NCBI GenBank assembly: GCA_003695765.1
Contig: RFHQ01000111.1
Span: forward strand, 1-35,589
DNA length: 35,589 nt
Origin: Gammaproteobacteria bacterium
Lineage (GTDB): Bacteria > Pseudomonadota > Gammaproteobacteria > Steroidobacterales > GCA-2729495
Direction of reading: 5' to 3'
Shown here: piece after piece, positions 1 to 10,256 of the stretch
Numbering within the stretch: position 1 is the stretch's first letter
Layout of the letters: each line of letters starts with the position of its first letter
Notes under the pieces: model-generated
Database searches by the model: none
Told to the model about the DNA's origin: nothing
What the model saw: only the letters and a program-made list of their open reading frames with translations
Position numbers and translations under genes: made by a program

Positions 1-377
1 AAGGTGAACAGGGAGATATAGCTGAAAAACCGCTGGTAGCCCGGGTCATCGTGCATGTAGCCGATGGTGTAGATGTGCACCATCAGCGAGACGAAACTGA
101 CGACGGTCATCATCAACGCCGTGAGGCGGTCGATCAGAAAGCCGATCTCCATGTGGATGCCGTCGCTGAGCATCCAGGTATAGATGCTGACGTTCTCCGC
201 CGGCGCGCCGTTCACGAGCTGCTGCCAGAGCACCCAGCCGGAAAGCAGGCAGGAGACGCCGACGCCGAGAATCGTGATGCTATGGGCGCCGGCGCGACCG
301 ATCTGGCGGCCGAAGAGCCCGGCTATGAGCGAAGCCGCCAGCGGACAGAGGACGATGGCAAGGTAGATCTCGGTCAC
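1..377 (-). CDS. nuoL: NADH-quinone oxidoreductase subunit L, N-terminal part (cut by window edge)
   Basis: Proton-pumping antiporter-like membrane subunit of respiratory complex I. Only the first 125 codons are present; the gene runs off the left edge. The start is a GTG at 377-375, three bases after the nuoK stop. The visible protein begins VTEIYLAIVLCPLAASLIAG and has hydrophobic helices near residues 3-23 and 34-53. The stretch IGFLIDRLTALMMTVVSFVS near residues 77-96, followed by HIYTIGYM, is typical of NuoL N-termini. Its place directly after nuoK is the standard operon order. Identity is secure; nothing can be said about the C-terminal lateral helix. Confidence 0.93.
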   Translation of the reverse strand, partial: MTEIYLAIVLCPLAASLIAGLFGRQIGRAGAHSITILGVGVSCLLSGWVLWQQLVNGAPAENVSIYTWMLSDGIHMEIGFLIDRLTALMMTVVSFVSLMVHIYTIGYMHDDPGYQRFFSYISLFT

Positions 378-380
378 GGC

Positions 381-686
381 TCAGCCTTTCAGCACGTCCA
401 GTTCTTCGACATCGATGCTGCGCCGGCTGCGGAACAGCACCACGAGGATCGCCAGCCCGATGGCGGCCTCCGCCGCGGCCACCGTCAGGATGAAAAACAC
501 GAACACCTGCCCGACGCTGTCGTCCAGGTAGCGCGACAGCGCGATGAAATTGAAATTGACGGCGAGCAGCAGCAGCTCGATGCACATCAGCAGCAGGATC
601 ACATTCTTGCGGTTGATGTAGATGCCGGCGATGCTGAGGACGAACAAGGCCGCCGACAAGCCGAGATAGTGGCCGAGCGTGATCAC
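381..686 (-). CDS. nuoK: NADH-quinone oxidoreductase subunit K
   Basis: Small three-helix membrane subunit of complex I taking part in proton translocation; 101 residues, the usual family length. I place the start at the GTG at 686-684 (protein [10 protein letters not shown]), whose bases overlap the nuoJ stop. A longer upstream extension in this frame lies wholly within nuoJ and is not conserved. The helix [14 protein letters not shown] carries the conserved membrane glutamate, and a second glutamate lies in the following helix ([12 protein letters not shown]). The overlap with nuoJ suggests translational coupling. Confidence 0.95.
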   Translation of the reverse strand: MITLGHYLGLSAALFVLSIAGIYINRKNVILLLMCIELLLLAVNFNFIALSRYLDDSVGQVFVFFILTVAAAEAAIGLAILVVLFRSRRSIDVEELDVLKG

Positions 687-1285
687 TGCCTGGTCTCCGG
701 CTGCATCTTGACCAGGCGCACGCGGTCCTCGCGGCGCACGGCGACCTGTCGCGCCACGTCCTGCACCTTCAGCCCCGGCCGCCGCCGCATCGTCAGCACG
801 ATGGCTGCAACGATCGCCAGCAGCAACAGGAAGGCCGCCAGCTCGAAAGCGTAGACGTGTTCCGTATACAGGACCTGGCCAAGCATCTTCGTGTTGCTGT
901 AACCCGCTTGCCGGGGTGTCGCGCTGGCGAGAATCGGCACCTGGCTGCCGCGCAGCCACAGTGCCGCGATCAGTTCCGCAGCCATGATCAGGCCCAGCAC
1001 GATACCGAAGGGCGCGTAGCGTGTGAATCCGGCGCGCAGTTGCGCCTCCTTGATGTCCAGCATCATGACCACGAACAGGAACAACACCATGACCGCGCCG
1101 ACGTAGACGAGGACCAGCACGATGGCCAAAAACTCAGCCTCCAGGAGCATCCACAGAAAGGCGCTGGTCACGAAGGCCAGCACTAGAAACAGCACCGAAA
1201 AGACCGGGTTCCGCGAGGTGATCACGCCGGTCGCCGCGACCAGCAGGACCGCGGCCAGCGCGTAAAAAAAGACCAGTGACGCCAT
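683..1285 (-). CDS. nuoJ: NADH-quinone oxidoreductase subunit J
   Basis: Hydrophobic complex I subunit of 200 residues. Five membrane helices are visible in roughly the first 165 residues. The family signature [24 protein letters not shown] (near residues 53-76) includes the glycine-containing bulge helix thought to change conformation during the catalytic cycle. The C-terminus is charged ([12 protein letters not shown] onward). The start is the ATG at 1285, 37 bases after nuoI. The nuoJ stop overlaps the nuoK GTG start. Confidence 0.95.
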   Translation of the reverse strand: MASLVFFYALAAVLLVAATGVITSRNPVFSVLFLVLAFVTSAFLWMLLEAEFLAIVLVLVYVGAVMVLFLFVVMMLDIKEAQLRAGFTRYAPFGIVLGLIMAAELIAALWLRGSQVPILASATPRQAGYSNTKMLGQVLYTEHVYAFELAAFLLLLAIVAAIVLTMRRRPGLKVQDVARQVAVRREDRVRLVKMQPETRQ

Positions 1286-1322
1286 CAGCAGCCCCCTGCA
1301 AGCAGCCAGCGTTTGCCGCGAT

Positions 1323-1811
1323 CTAGCGGTAGCGCGCGTCCGCGGCCTTGTCCGCCGCGATCATCTGCTCGTAGCGATCCCCGACGGCGAGCAACTTGTC
1401 CTTGGTCATGATGTTTTCCCCTCGCTGCTCCATGTGATATTCGAAAATCCTGGTCTCGACGATCGCATCCACCGGACAGGCTTCCTCGCAGAAGCCGCAA
1501 TAGATGCACTTGAAGAGGTCGATGTCGTACCGGGTCGTCCGCCGGGTACCATCCGCCGCCACGTCCGATTCGATCGTGATCGCGGCCGCCGGACAGACTG
1601 CCTGGCATAGCTTGCAGGCGATACAGCGCTCCTCGCCATTAGGATATCTGCGTAGGGCGTGCAGCCCCCGGAAGCGCGGCGACTGCGGCGTCTTCTCCTC
1701 CGGGTAGAAAACCGTCACCTTGCGCACGAACAGGTTGCGCAGCGTCAGGGACAGGCCCTTGAGCAGTTCCCAGAGCGTGAAGGTCTTGACGATGCTTGCC
1801 CTGGTGGCCAT
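1323..1811 (-). CDS. nuoI: NADH-quinone oxidoreductase subunit I (two 4Fe-4S clusters)
   Basis: Ferredoxin-like subunit that relays electrons to NuoB through clusters N6a and N6b. The two motifs are complete: Cys63, 66, 69, 73 and Cys102, 105, 108, 112, each CxxCxxCxxxCP. I choose the ATG at 1811 (162 residues, the usual length) because a GGAG lies eight bases upstream. A GTG three codons earlier overlaps that same GGAG and is less likely. The start is one base past the nuoH stop. Confidence 0.95.
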   Translation of the reverse strand: MATRASIVKTFTLWELLKGLSLTLRNLFVRKVTVFYPEEKTPQSPRFRGLHALRRYPNGEERCIACKLCQAVCPAAAITIESDVAADGTRRTTRYDIDLFKCIYCGFCEEACPVDAIVETRIFEYHMEQRGENIMTKDKLLAVGDRYEQMIAADKAADARYR

Positions 1812-1812
1812 C

Positions 1813-2868
1813 TCAGGCACTCCAGGGGCCGAGTCGCATAACTGCCATGGCGCCCTCTACGAATATCCACACGATGGTGACGGGGATGAAGACCTTCCAG
1901 CCCAGCCGCATGATCTGGTCATAACGGTAGCGGGGGAAAGTCGCCCGGAACCAGAGAAAACAGAACAGGAACAGGCAGACTTTTAGCGCCAGCCAGTGCA
2001 GGCCCGGGGCGGCCAGCGGCCCGAGCACGTCGAGCCCCGCAAAGGGCGACTCCCAGCCGCCGAGGAACATCACCGCCGTCAGCGCCGAGATCAGGATCAT
2101 GTTCGCATACTCGGCAAGGAAAAAGACCGCGAACGCCACGCCGGAATATTCGACGTGGAAGCCGGCGACGATTTCCGACTCGCCCTCGGCCACGTCGAAG
2201 GGCGCCCGGTTGGTCTCGGCGACGCCGGAGATGAAATACACGAGGAACAGCGGGAACAGCGGCCACAGGAACCAGTGCTGCAGGCCGCCCTGCTGGGCCT
2301 CGACGATGGCGCCGAGGTTCAGGCTGCCACCGGCCATCAGCACCCCGACCAGCGCAAAGCCCATGGCGATCTCGTAGGCCACGATCTGCGCCGCGGAACG
2401 CATCGCGCCCAGCAGCGCGTATTTCGAGTTGGTCGCCCAGCCCGCGATGATCACGCCATAGACACCGAGCGAGGTCAGGGCCAGCACGTACAGCAGGCCG
2501 GCATCGATATCGGCGATTGCGAAACCGGGGAACAGCGGCACGACGGCCCAGGCGGCCAGCGCCGGCGTGATCGAAAGCAACGGCGCGACCAGAAACAGGA
2601 AGCGGTTGGCATTCGCCGGCAGCACGACTTCCTTCAGCAGCAGCTTGATGACGTCGGCGAAGGGCTGCAGCAGGCCTTTCGGTCCGACACGGTTCGGGCC
2701 GATGCGGTTCTGCATGAAACCGATGATCTTGCGCTCGGCCAGGGTCAGGAAGGCCACACCGAGGATCAGCACGATCAGCAGCGGCACGATCTCGATGACG
2801 ACGAGCACGACCTCCGCCAGCAGTGGCGGCAGCCAGTGGTTCAGCAGTTCGCTCAGCGCAGTCAGCAT
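1813..2868 (-). CDS. nuoH: NADH-quinone oxidoreductase subunit H
   Basis: Membrane subunit joining the peripheral arm to the membrane arm and forming much of the quinone pocket; 351 residues with about eight to nine hydrophobic helices. Recognisable family stretches include [20 protein letters not shown] near residues 45-64 and the acidic loop [20 protein letters not shown] near the middle, which lines the quinone channel. The ATG at 2868 directly follows the nuoG stop at 2869, implying coupled translation. Confidence 0.96.
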   Translation of the reverse strand: MLTALSELLNHWLPPLLAEVVLVVIEIVPLLIVLILGVAFLTLAERKIIGFMQNRIGPNRVGPKGLLQPFADVIKLLLKEVVLPANANRFLFLVAPLLSITPALAAWAVVPLFPGFAIADIDAGLLYVLALTSLGVYGVIIAGWATNSKYALLGAMRSAAQIVAYEIAMGFALVGVLMAGGSLNLGAIVEAQQGGLQHWFLWPLFPLFLVYFISGVAETNRAPFDVAEGESEIVAGFHVEYSGVAFAVFFLAEYANMILISALTAVMFLGGWESPFAGLDVLGPLAAPGLHWLALKVCLFLFCFLWFRATFPRYRYDQIMRLGWKVFIPVTIVWIFVEGAMAVMRLGPWSA

Positions 2869-4989
2869 TCAGGCCACCCTGACCCCGGCACTGCCCGCCA
2901 GGTCGGCCTCGCGCGCCAGCCGCGTCGCCTGCAAGGCGGTCGCCCGCCGCAGGATCGCGTCGACCTGGTAGATCGGCACATCGACGATGTCGGGTCCGCC
3001 GACGGCCTTGGCCGGACCGAGATCGGCGACTTGCGGCAGGGACGCGTCCAGCGGTCGATCCCCGATCAGCTCCAGCAGTTCGTCGCGGATCTCCTCGCTG
3101 CTGTCGTAATCCGACTCGGGCAGGTCCAGCAGGTTGCACAGCACCCGCAGCACCTTCCATGCCGGACGGCTCTCGCCGACGGGGCTGGCGACGCCCGGGA
3201 AACTCTGCCACTGGCCCGCGGCATTGACGAAGGTACCGGAGGTCTCCGCAAAGGTGCCGATCGGCAGGATCAGGTCCGCATGGGCCTGCACGGCACCGCC
3301 GAGGTATGGCGTCATTGCGATCACCCGCCCGGCCTGCGCCAACGCAGCGACGGCGTCTCCGGCGCAATCGAACTCCGGCTCGATGCCCAGCAGCAGCAGT
3401 GTTTTCGGCGGCGACGCAATGATCCCCGCCGCGTTGCGGCCGGGGTGGCTGCGCGGCAACCCGCCGGGCGTATGCGTCGGCAGTACGCCGGCGAGGCCGA
3501 GGCCGGTGGCATTCGCGCCTTCCGGCAGCAAGCCGAAGCCCGAGCCGGTCGCCGCGGCGAGCTGGCCGGCCGCCTGCCGCAGCTCAGCGTAGCGCGGGTG
3601 ACGCAGTGCCTGCTGGCCCAGCAGCACGAGCGCGCGTTCGGCCTCGCCCAGCGCCGACAGGATGGCGGCCAGGTCGCCGCCGCTCCGGCCCTCGGCCAGG
3701 GCCCGGGTCTCGGCCAGCAGATCGCTGCAGGCATGATTGGCCGCGACCGGAAACAGGTACTCGTAGCGCTGCGGGTTCAGAAACATGACCCGCGCACCCG
3801 CCAGTGCCGCCTTGCGCACGCGGTGGGCCAGCAGCGGGGCCTCATGGCGCAGGTGGCTGCCGATCACCAGCAGCGCGTCCATACGCTCGATCCCCGGCAG
3901 GTCCGTCCCCAGCCAGGCCGCCGCCGGTTCTGCCTGCTCGCCGCGGAAGTCCCGGCGCCGCAGGCGGTGGTCGAGATCGTGCGAGCCCAGGTGGGCAAAC
4001 AGCCGCGCCAGCAGGAAGCCCTCTTCGACGGTCGCACTCGGTGAGACCAGCCCGGCCAGGTCACCATCGGCTGCCTGCAACATTTCGACAGCCGCTTCCA
4101 GCGCCGTCGACCAGTTCACCTCGCGCAGTTCACCGTCGATGCGCAGCAACGGTGCCGGCGCCCGGTCGTCGGCGTAGATGCCCTGGTAGCTGAAGCGGTC
4201 CCGATCGGATGCCCAAGTCTCGTTGATCGCCTCGTTCGGGCGCGGCACCATGCGCTTGACCCGCCCGCCGAGCACGTGCGCGTACAGATTGCCGCCGACA
4301 CAGTCGTGCGGTGCGACGGTCGGCCGCTGCTCCATTTCCCAGGCACGCGCCGAAAAGCGGTATGGCTTGTTGTTCAAGGCACCCACCGGACAGAGGTCGA
4401 TGATGTTGCCGGACAGCTCGTGATCGACGCTGGCCTCGATATAGGTACTGATCTCGGTGCGATCACCGCGCCCGATCGTACCGAGTTCCTGGATGCCGGC
4501 GATCTCCTGCCCGAAACGGACACAGCGCGTGCAATGGATGCAGCGGGTCATGTCGGTCGAGATCAGCGGACCCAGATTCTTGTCGGCCACGACCCGCTTC
4601 CGCTCGGCATAACGCGACACGTCGCGCCCGTAGCCCATGGCAAGATCCTGCAGTTCGCATTCACCGCCCTGGTCGCAGATCGGGCAATCCAGCGGATGGT
4701 TGATCAGCAGGAATTCCATCGTCGCCTTTTGCGCCGCGATTGCGCGTGGCGAACGCGTGTGCACGACCATGCCATCGGTCACCGGCGTGGCACAGGCCGG
4801 CAGCGGTTTCGGTACGTTTTCGACCTCGATCAGGCACATGCGGCAGTTGGCGGCGACCGACAGTTTTTCGTGGTAGCAGAAACGCGGAATATAGATGCCC
4901 GCTGCGTCCGTGACCTCGATCAGCATCTGCCCGGCCCGCGCCGAGTGCTCCTCGCCGTTGATCGTCAGCTTGATCTCCTGCCCGCTCAT
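2869..4989 (-). CDS. nuoG: NADH-quinone oxidoreductase subunit G
   Basis: Largest peripheral complex I subunit, carrying electrons from NuoE/F toward NuoI. N-terminal ligands are visible: 2Fe-2S N1b (Cys38, 49, 52, 66), the His-ligated 4Fe-4S N5 (His98, Cys102, 105, 111) and N4 (Cys150, 153, 156, 200). A molybdopterin-oxidoreductase-like domain follows. At 706 residues it is shorter than the enterobacterial form of about 900. The CxxCxxxC motif for the extra N7 cluster is absent; only one cysteine (in APHDCVGG) lies in that region. The start is the ATG at 4989, overlapping the nuoF stop as ATGA; upstream in-frame codons belong to nuoF. Confidence 0.95.
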   Translation of the reverse strand: MSGQEIKLTINGEEHSARAGQMLIEVTDAAGIYIPRFCYHEKLSVAANCRMCLIEVENVPKPLPACATPVTDGMVVHTRSPRAIAAQKATMEFLLINHPLDCPICDQGGECELQDLAMGYGRDVSRYAERKRVVADKNLGPLISTDMTRCIHCTRCVRFGQEIAGIQELGTIGRGDRTEISTYIEASVDHELSGNIIDLCPVGALNNKPYRFSARAWEMEQRPTVAPHDCVGGNLYAHVLGGRVKRMVPRPNEAINETWASDRDRFSYQGIYADDRAPAPLLRIDGELREVNWSTALEAAVEMLQAADGDLAGLVSPSATVEEGFLLARLFAHLGSHDLDHRLRRRDFRGEQAEPAAAWLGTDLPGIERMDALLVIGSHLRHEAPLLAHRVRKAALAGARVMFLNPQRYEYLFPVAANHACSDLLAETRALAEGRSGGDLAAILSALGEAERALVLLGQQALRHPRYAELRQAAGQLAAATGSGFGLLPEGANATGLGLAGVLPTHTPGGLPRSHPGRNAAGIIASPPKTLLLLGIEPEFDCAGDAVAALAQAGRVIAMTPYLGGAVQAHADLILPIGTFAETSGTFVNAAGQWQSFPGVASPVGESRPAWKVLRVLCNLLDLPESDYDSSEEIRDELLELIGDRPLDASLPQVADLGPAKAVGGPDIVDVPIYQVDAILRRATALQATRLAREADLAGSAGVRVA

Positions 4990-6284
4990 GCTGCCGCCTT
5001 CTGTGCCTGCACGATTGACTGGCCGCCGTGCTCCACCATGTATTCGAATTCGTGCAGGAAATGCCGCAGGAAGCTCTGCACCGGCCAGGCTGCAGCATCG
5101 CCGAAGGCACAGATCGTGTGGCCTTCGATCTTGTTGGCCACGTCGACCAGCATGTCGAGGTCCGCGCGGGTACCGCGGCCCTGCTGGATGCGCACCAGCG
5201 TACGATGCAGCCAGCCGGTGCCTTCCCGGCAGGGCGTGCACTGCCCGCAGGACTCGGCATGGTAGAAGCGTGCGATACGGGTCAGGACGCTGACCATGCA
5301 GGTCGTTTCGTCCATCACGATCATCGCGCCGGTACCGAGCGCCGAGCCCGCCTGCCGCAGGCTGTCGTAGTCGAGATCGATGTCCTCGATGGCGGCCGCG
5401 GGCAGCACCGGCACCGAGCAGCCGCCGGGAATCACGGCCTTCAGGCGGCGGCCGCCGCGTACGCCGCCGCAGAGATCCAGCAGTTCACGGAACGGAACGC
5501 CGAGCGGCAGCTCGAAATTGCCCGGACGATTCACGTGCCCGGACACCGAGAAGATCAACGTGCCGCCGGAATTCTCCGGGCCGAGCGCGGCGAACCATTC
5601 CGGACCCTCGTTGATGATCGTCGGCACCGAGGCGAAGCTTTGCGTGTTGTTGATCGTCGTCGGCTTGCCGAACAGGCCGCAACTCGCCGGGAACGGCGGC
5701 TTGAAGCGCGGCCGGCCGGGCTTGCCTTCCAGGGATTCCAGCAGTCCCGTTTCCTCGCCACAGATGTAGGCACCGGCACCGATGAAGGCATGCAGGTCGA
5801 AATCGATGCCGGAACCCTGGATGTTCTTTCCCAGCAGGCCGGCGGCATAGGCTTCCTCGAGCGCCGCCTCGAAGCGCGGGATCGGCTCGGCCATGAACTC
5901 ACCGCGGATATAGTTGTAGCCCACGGTCGCGCCCATCGCGTAACCACCGATTGCCATGCCCTCGATGACCGCATGCGGGTTGTAACGCAGGATGTCACGG
6001 TCGTGGCAGGTGCCCGGCTCGCTCTCGTCCGAATTGCAGACCACGTATTTCTGGCCCGCGTCGTCGCGCGGCATGAAGCCCCACTTGACGCCGGTGGGGA
6101 AGCCGGCGCCGCCTCGCCCGCGCAGCCCGGAAGCCTTGATGATGTCGATGATCTCCGCGCGGCTGAGTTCGCCGGCGAGCACGCGCTTCCAGGCCTTGTA
6201 GCCATCAACCTTCAGATAGTTCTCCAGGGTCCACGGCTCGTCGAAGCGGAGAGTGCGAAAACAGACCTGGTTCTGCTCGGCCAT
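4986..6284 (-). CDS. nuoF: NADH-quinone oxidoreductase subunit F (NADH/FMN site)
   Basis: Catalytic NADH-oxidising subunit holding FMN and the 4Fe-4S cluster N3; 432 residues. The glycine-rich nucleotide loop [10 protein letters not shown] is at 57-66, [16 protein letters not shown] near 83-98 belongs to the NADH/FMN site, and [14 protein letters not shown] near 174-187 is also characteristic. N3 ligands are Cys346, 349, 352 (CGQCTPC) and Cys392. The start lies five bases after the nuoE stop; the end overlaps nuoG by four bases. Confidence 0.97.
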   Translation of the reverse strand: MAEQNQVCFRTLRFDEPWTLENYLKVDGYKAWKRVLAGELSRAEIIDIIKASGLRGRGGAGFPTGVKWGFMPRDDAGQKYVVCNSDESEPGTCHDRDILRYNPHAVIEGMAIGGYAMGATVGYNYIRGEFMAEPIPRFEAALEEAYAAGLLGKNIQGSGIDFDLHAFIGAGAYICGEETGLLESLEGKPGRPRFKPPFPASCGLFGKPTTINNTQSFASVPTIINEGPEWFAALGPENSGGTLIFSVSGHVNRPGNFELPLGVPFRELLDLCGGVRGGRRLKAVIPGGCSVPVLPAAAIEDIDLDYDSLRQAGSALGTGAMIVMDETTCMVSVLTRIARFYHAESCGQCTPCREGTGWLHRTLVRIQQGRGTRADLDMLVDVANKIEGHTICAFGDAAAWPVQSFLRHFLHEFEYMVEHGGQSIVQAQKAAA

Positions 6285-6289
6285 GCCGC

Positions 6290-6781
6290 TTACTCCAGCG
6301 AGTCGAGAATCTCGTCGACCCGTTCGGGCGTGAGATTTTCGTGGTAGACGTGGTCGACCATCATCATCGGTGCGTTATTGCAGGCCGCCAGACATTCGAA
6401 TTCCTGCTTCAGGTAGAACTTGCCGTCCGGCGTGCTCTGGCCTGGTTCGATTCCGAGCTTGCGCTTCACATGCTCCAGGATCTCGTCACCGCCGCAGAGC
6501 ATGCAGGAAATGTTGGTGCAGACCGAAATGCTATGGCGCCCGACAGGCCGGGTCTCGAACATCGAGTAGAACGCGGCGACCTCGAAGACCTGGATCGGCG
6601 GCAGCTCCAGGCAGGCGGCGACGGCCTGCATCGCCTCCGGGCTCAGGTAGCCGTCTTCGTGCTGCACGGCATGCAGCGCCGCGATGACGGCCGAGCGTTG
6701 CCGGCCCTCGGGGAACTTGGCGCGCCAGCGCTCGATCTCGGCGCGCACCGTCGCGGACAGTTCGTAAGCGGATTCGGTCAT
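6290..6781 (-). CDS. nuoE: NADH-quinone oxidoreductase subunit E (2Fe-2S)
   Basis: Thioredoxin-like subunit carrying the N1a 2Fe-2S cluster next to NuoF; 163 residues, normal for the family. Ligands are Cys88 and Cys93 (CTNISC) and Cys130 and Cys134 (CLAAC). An extra Cys96 is not a known ligand. The helical N-terminus with the [11 protein letters not shown] stretch matches the family. The ATG at 6781 shares one base with the nuoD stop (TGATG), a tight coupling arrangement. Confidence 0.96.
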   Translation of the reverse strand: MTESAYELSATVRAEIERWRAKFPEGRQRSAVIAALHAVQHEDGYLSPEAMQAVAACLELPPIQVFEVAAFYSMFETRPVGRHSISVCTNISCMLCGGDEILEHVKRKLGIEPGQSTPDGKFYLKQEFECLAACNNAPMMMVDHVYHENLTPERVDEILDSLE

Positions 6782-8034
6782 CAGCGATCGATCTCCCCGA
6801 AAACGATGTCCTGAGTACCGATCACGGCGACGACATCAGCCAGCATGTGGCCCTGGACCATTTCATGCATCGCCGACAGATGCGCAAAGCCTGGTGCGCG
6901 CACCTTGACGCGGTAAGGCTTGTTGGCTCCGTCGGAGACGAGGTAGACGCCGAATTCCCCTTTCGGGTGTTCAATCGCCGCATAGGCCTCGCCCGCCGGC
7001 ACGGTGTAGCCCTCCGTGAACAGCTTGAAATGGTGGATCAGCGCTTCCATGTCATCCTTCATGGACTCGCGGTCCGGCGGCACCAGCTTGTGGTCGTCGA
7101 CGACGACCGGCCCGGGATTCTGCCGCAGCCAGTCGACACACTGCCGGATGATGCGGTTCGATTGCCGCATCTCTTCCACGCGCACGAGATATCGGTCGTA
7201 GCAGTCGCCGTTGACACCGACCGGGATATCGAAGTCCAGATCGGCATAGACCTCGTAGGGCTGTTTCTTGCGCAGATCCCACTCCACGCCGGAGCCGCGC
7301 AGCATTGGCCCGCTGAAGCCGAGCTGCAGGGCCCGCTCCGGGGAGACGACGCCGATATTCACGGTGCGTTGCTTCCAGATGCGATTGTCCGTCAGCAGCG
7401 TCTCGTATTCGTCGACGCGCGCCGGGAAACGCTCGGTGAAATCCTCGATGAAGTCGAGCAGCGAACCCTGGCGCGCGGCATTCAGGCGGTCCACGTCCTT
7501 CTGCCGGCGCACCGGCGAGGGCTGGTATTGCGGCATCTGCTCCGGCAGGTCGCGATAGACGCCGCCGGGCCGATAATAAGTCGCATGCATGCGCGTCCCG
7601 GAAACCGCCTCGTAGCAGTCCATCAGGTCCTCGCGTTCGCGGAAACAGTAGAGGAACATCGTCATCGCGCCGATGTCCAGGCCGTGCGCACCCAGCCACA
7701 TCAGGTGATTCAGGATCCGCGTGATCTCGTCAAACATCACGCGGATGTACTGCGCCCGTGGCGGCGGCGTGATTCCGAGGAGCTTTTCGATCGCCAGCAC
7801 GTAGCCATGCTCGTTGCACATCATGGACACGTAGTCCAGCCGGTCCATATAGCCGATGCTCTGGTTGTACGGCTTGCTCTCGGCCAGCTTCTCGGTGGCC
7901 CGGTGCAGGAGCCCCACGTGGGGATCGGCCTTCTGGATGACCTCGCCGTCCATCTCCAGCACCAGGCGCAGCACGCCATGGGCCGCCGGATGCTGCGGTC
8001 CGAAGTTCAATGTGAAGTTCTGAATCTCAGACAC
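6781..8034 (-). CDS. nuoD: NADH-quinone oxidoreductase subunit D
   Basis: 49-kDa-type subunit related to NiFe-hydrogenase large subunits that, with NuoB, forms the quinone reduction site; 417 residues. Family stretches seen: [14 protein letters not shown] near 12-25, [14 protein letters not shown] near 39-52, and [12 protein letters not shown] near 70-81. The C-terminus ends [13 protein letters not shown], as typical members do. It is a separate gene from nuoC, unlike the fused nuoCD of enterobacteria; nuoC overlaps its start by eight bases. Confidence 0.97.
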   Translation of the reverse strand: MSEIQNFTLNFGPQHPAAHGVLRLVLEMDGEVIQKADPHVGLLHRATEKLAESKPYNQSIGYMDRLDYVSMMCNEHGYVLAIEKLLGITPPPRAQYIRVMFDEITRILNHLMWLGAHGLDIGAMTMFLYCFREREDLMDCYEAVSGTRMHATYYRPGGVYRDLPEQMPQYQPSPVRRQKDVDRLNAARQGSLLDFIEDFTERFPARVDEYETLLTDNRIWKQRTVNIGVVSPERALQLGFSGPMLRGSGVEWDLRKKQPYEVYADLDFDIPVGVNGDCYDRYLVRVEEMRQSNRIIRQCVDWLRQNPGPVVVDDHKLVPPDRESMKDDMEALIHHFKLFTEGYTVPAGEAYAAIEHPKGEFGVYLVSDGANKPYRVKVRAPGFAHLSAMHEMVQGHMLADVVAVIGTQDIVFGEIDR

Positions 8035-8725
8035 CGGCCGGACGATCCTTCAGTTCGGGGACGTAACGGTTGTCGTCGCGGATCACCCGCGGCACCAGCG
8101 TGCGCGGCTCGATGCTGACCGGTTCATAGACCACGCGACCCTGCTCCGGGTCGTAACGCACTTCGAGGTTGCCGCTGAGCGGAAAATCCTTGCGGAAGGG
8201 ATGACCGATGAAGCCGTAGTCGGTCAGGATGCGCCGCAGATCAGGGTGCCCCTCGAACAGAATTCCGAACAGGTCAAAGGCCTCGCGCTCGTACCAGTTG
8301 GCCGACGCCCAGACCGGCACGACCGACGGCACCATCGGCGGATTGGCCGAACCGGTGTAGACCTTCAGGCGCAGGCGCAGATTGCGGCCGATCGACAGCA
8401 AATGGTAGACGACGGCGAAGCGCCGCGGGTCGTAGGTCTCGTCCGGGTCCGGCACGATGGTCTCGCGCATCGCGGCGCGGCTGAATCCCTGGTCGGTGGC
8501 GTCCCGCGTTTGCCATTCCGCATGTCCCCAGGTCAGGTAATCGACGCCGCAGAGATCCATCAGCATCTCGAAACCCAGGCCATCGCGAATTTCGGTGGCA
8601 ACCTCGACCAGGTCCGCGGGCGCCAGTTCGTAACCGAGCTCGCCGCAAGAGCTCTCCAGGCGCGTCAGCCGATCGCCAAAGCGCGCGCTGATTTCCTCCG
8701 CCAGTGCGGACAATCGCTCGTTCAT
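8027..8725 (-). CDS. nuoC: NADH-quinone oxidoreductase subunit C
   Basis: 30-kDa-type peripheral subunit that supports NuoD and NuoB; it binds no cofactor. The ATG at 8725 gives 232 residues starting [20 protein letters not shown]. An extension upstream in this frame would run through the nuoB C-terminal coding region and lacks family similarity. The signature [24 protein letters not shown] is present in the second half. The gene starts seven bases after the nuoB stop and overlaps nuoD by eight bases. Confidence 0.95.
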   Translation of the reverse strand: MNERLSALAEEISARFGDRLTRLESSCGELGYELAPADLVEVATEIRDGLGFEMLMDLCGVDYLTWGHAEWQTRDATDQGFSRAAMRETIVPDPDETYDPRRFAVVYHLLSIGRNLRLRLKVYTGSANPPMVPSVVPVWASANWYEREAFDLFGILFEGHPDLRRILTDYGFIGHPFRKDFPLSGNLEVRYDPEQGRVVYEPVSIEPRTLVPRVIRDDNRYVPELKDRPAGV

Positions 8726-8732
8726 GACCGGC

Positions 8733-9269
8733 TCACCGCGCGATGGTCTGTGTGCGGCGGATCTTCTCCTGCAGCTGGATGATGCCGTACAGCAGGGCTT
8801 CCGCCGTCGGCGGGCAGCCAGGCACATAGACAGCGACCGGCACGATCCGGTCGCAGCCGCGCACGACCGAGTAGGAATAGTGGTAGTAGCCGCCGCCGTT
8901 AGCGCAGGAACCCATCGAGATCACCCATTTCGGGTCCGGCATCTGGTCGTAGACCTTGCGCAAGGCCGGAGCCATCTTGTTGGTCAGCGTACCCGCCACG
9001 ATCATGACGTCCGATTGCCGCGGGCTCGGCCGGAAGATGACGCCGAAGCGGTCCAGGTCGTAACGCGACGCGCCCGCCTGCATCATCTCGACCGCGCAAC
9101 AGGCCAGGCCGAAGGTCATCGGCCAGAGCGAGCCGGTCCGCGCCCAGTTCATCAGCTTGTCGATGCTGGTGACGACGAAACCGCGTTCCTGCAGGACCTC
9201 GTCGGCCGCAAACGGCAGGGCGCCGCCGGGCGCCGCGGCCCGCTGATCGGCAGTGGCGCTCAATCCCAT
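8733..9269 (-). CDS. nuoB: NADH-quinone oxidoreductase subunit B (cluster N2)
   Basis: Holds the terminal 4Fe-4S cluster N2 that reduces quinone. Ligands are visible: the tandem Cys57-Cys58 ([10 protein letters not shown]), Cys122 (GSCANGGG) and Cys152 (PGCPP). The ATG at 9269 gives 178 residues starting [16 protein letters not shown]; a run of G upstream can serve as ribosome binding site. A longer reading would sit inside nuoA. It overlaps the nuoA end by ten bases. Confidence 0.96.
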   Translation of the reverse strand: MGLSATADQRAAAPGGALPFAADEVLQERGFVVTSIDKLMNWARTGSLWPMTFGLACCAVEMMQAGASRYDLDRFGVIFRPSPRQSDVMIVAGTLTNKMAPALRKVYDQMPDPKWVISMGSCANGGGYYHYSYSVVRGCDRIVPVAVYVPGCPPTAEALLYGIIQLQEKIRRTQTIAR

Positions 9270-9616
9270 TCCAGCGCCCCCTTCTTCCACTCGTAGATGA
9301 AGCCCACCACGAGCACCAGCAGGAAAACGGCCATCGCGACGATCCCGAACAGGCCGATCGCGTCGAGCGACACGGCCCAGGGAAACAGGAAGGCAATCTC
9401 CAGGTCGAAGATGATGAACAGGATCGCCACGAGATAGTAGCGCACGTCGAATTTCATGCGGCTGTCTTCGAAGGGCTCGAAGCCGCACTCATAGGGACTG
9501 AGCTTTTCCGGGTTGCGCTCCCCCCGCCCGAGCAGGAGGCCCAGTGCCAGCAGGACGACCCCGACGGCCGCGGCGATCGCGAGGAAGACCAGCACCGGCA
9601 GATAGCCTTGTAACAC
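9260..9616 (-). CDS. nuoA: NADH-quinone oxidoreductase subunit A
   Basis: First gene of the complex I operon: a 118-residue, three-helix membrane subunit at the arm junction. The start is a GTG at 9616-9614 preceded by GGGA. The family motif [20 protein letters not shown] near 33-52 contains the cysteine of the conserved loop used to report active/deactive states in mitochondrial homologues. The C-terminus reads [14 protein letters not shown]. It lies 113 bases downstream of tRNA-Leu, so the operon may be read through from secG or started locally. Confidence 0.96.
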   Translation of the reverse strand: MLQGYLPVLVFLAIAAAVGVVLLALGLLLGRGERNPEKLSPYECGFEPFEDSRMKFDVRYYLVAILFIIFDLEIAFLFPWAVSLDAIGLFGIVAMAVFLLVLVVGFIYEWKKGALEWD

Positions 9617-9645
9617 GACTCAGTTCCCAATCAACCCGCAGACGA

Positions 9646-9675
9646 ATTCTAGCAACCGGCCGAGCCGCCGCGAAA
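9646..9675 (-). promoter_or_regulatory. Candidate promoter for the nuo operon
   Basis: On the minus strand, a TAGAAT -10 box (9651-9646) lies 18 bases after a weak TTTCGC -35 box (9675-9670). The predicted start would leave a leader of about 20-25 bases before the nuoA GTG. The -10 matches five of six consensus bases; the -35 is poor. The call rests on position and a single good box. Confidence 0.35.
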
Positions 9676-9677
9676 CC

Positions 9678-9701
9678 GCCGCCGGCCCGCGGGCCGGCGG
9701 C
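9678..9701 (-). terminator. Perfect 24-nt GC-only palindrome between tRNA-Leu and nuoA
   Basis: Positions 9678-9701 read the same on both strands (arms GCCGCCGGCCCG / CGGGCCGGCGGC). In RNA this would be a very stable stem. On the minus strand it follows the tRNA 3' end by 28 bases and is followed by GGTTTCG rather than a U-run. It could be an imperfect terminator, a processing barrier protecting the tRNA 3' end, or a protein-binding site. Confidence 0.4.
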
Positions 9702-9729
9702 CGAGCCGGCGATCGCCTGGCCGGGAAAC

Positions 9730-9814
9730 TGGTGCCGATGGCCGGACTCGAACCGGCACGGCTTGCGCCACTGCCCCCTCAAGACAGCGTGTCTACCAAT
9801 TCCACCACATCGGC
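9730..9814 (-). tRNA. leuU: tRNA-Leu, anticodon GAG
   Basis: An 85-nt cloverleaf is readable on the minus strand. The acceptor stem GCCGATG pairs with CATCGGC, the D-arm has GGAATTGGTAGACAC, and the anticodon stem CTGTC/GGCAG holds loop TTGAGGG (anticodon GAG). There is a long class II variable arm and a T-arm GCCGG-TTCGAGT-CCGGC. The CCA end is encoded. Its place after secG matches Escherichia coli, where secG is followed by leuU. It lies on the same strand as secG (22-base gap) and nuoA, so it is probably cut from a longer transcript. Confidence 0.97.
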
Positions 9815-9836
9815 AAGTTACAGGCCCGCGGCACGC

Positions 9837-10256
9837 TCAGTCGGCCGCTGGTGCTGTGGCCGGTTCGCCGGCCGGCGCCTCCTGCGGCGGCGCCGGAACG
9901 GCAGGGACCGTCTCTTCCGGCAGCGCCGGCAGTTCGCCGCTGCTCTGATCGGGTGCCGGCGACAGCCCGGCTTCCCCCGCCGGCGGCGCGGCATCGATCA
10001 CGCTGCGCGACTCGGGCCGCTGAGCGCCGACATAGGCCAGGCTCAGGCTCGTGATGAAAAACAGCGTCGCCAGCACCGCGGTGCTGCGCGACAGGAAGTT
10101 GGCCGAGCCGCGCGCCCCGAAGACCGTGCCCGAGGCGCCGGCGCCGAAGGCCGCGCCGGCTTCCGCACCCTTGCCACGCTGCAGCAGCACGAGGCCGATG
10201 ATCGCGACCGAGATCAGCACATGCGCGATCAGCAGCAGACTATGAATCGTCAGCAT
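9837..10256 (-). CDS. secG: Preprotein translocase subunit SecG
   Basis: Small membrane subunit of the SecYEG channel. I choose the ATG at 10256 (139 residues, MLTIHSLLLIAHVLISVAII) because it shares one base with the tpiA stop (TGATG). Two membrane helices flank the conserved cytoplasmic segment GLVLLQRGKGAEAGAAFGAG, followed by SGTVFGARGSANFLSRSTAVLA. The C-terminal 55 residues are a Pro/Ala/Glu-rich low-complexity tail, common in GC-rich relatives. Confidence 0.95.
   Translation of the reverse strand: MLTIHSLLLIAHVLISVAIIGLVLLQRGKGAEAGAAFGAGASGTVFGARGSANFLSRSTAVLATLFFITSLSLAYVGAQRPESRSVIDAAPPAGEAGLSPAPDQSSGELPALPEETVPAVPAPPQEAPAGEPATAPAAD

Noticed and set aside
1996-4044. 682-codon open frame on the plus strand opposite nuoH/nuoG
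   Set aside because: The opposite strand codes for well-supported complex I subunits. The product is Gln/His/Arg/Asp-rich with no domain, typical of a frame antisense to a GC-rich gene.
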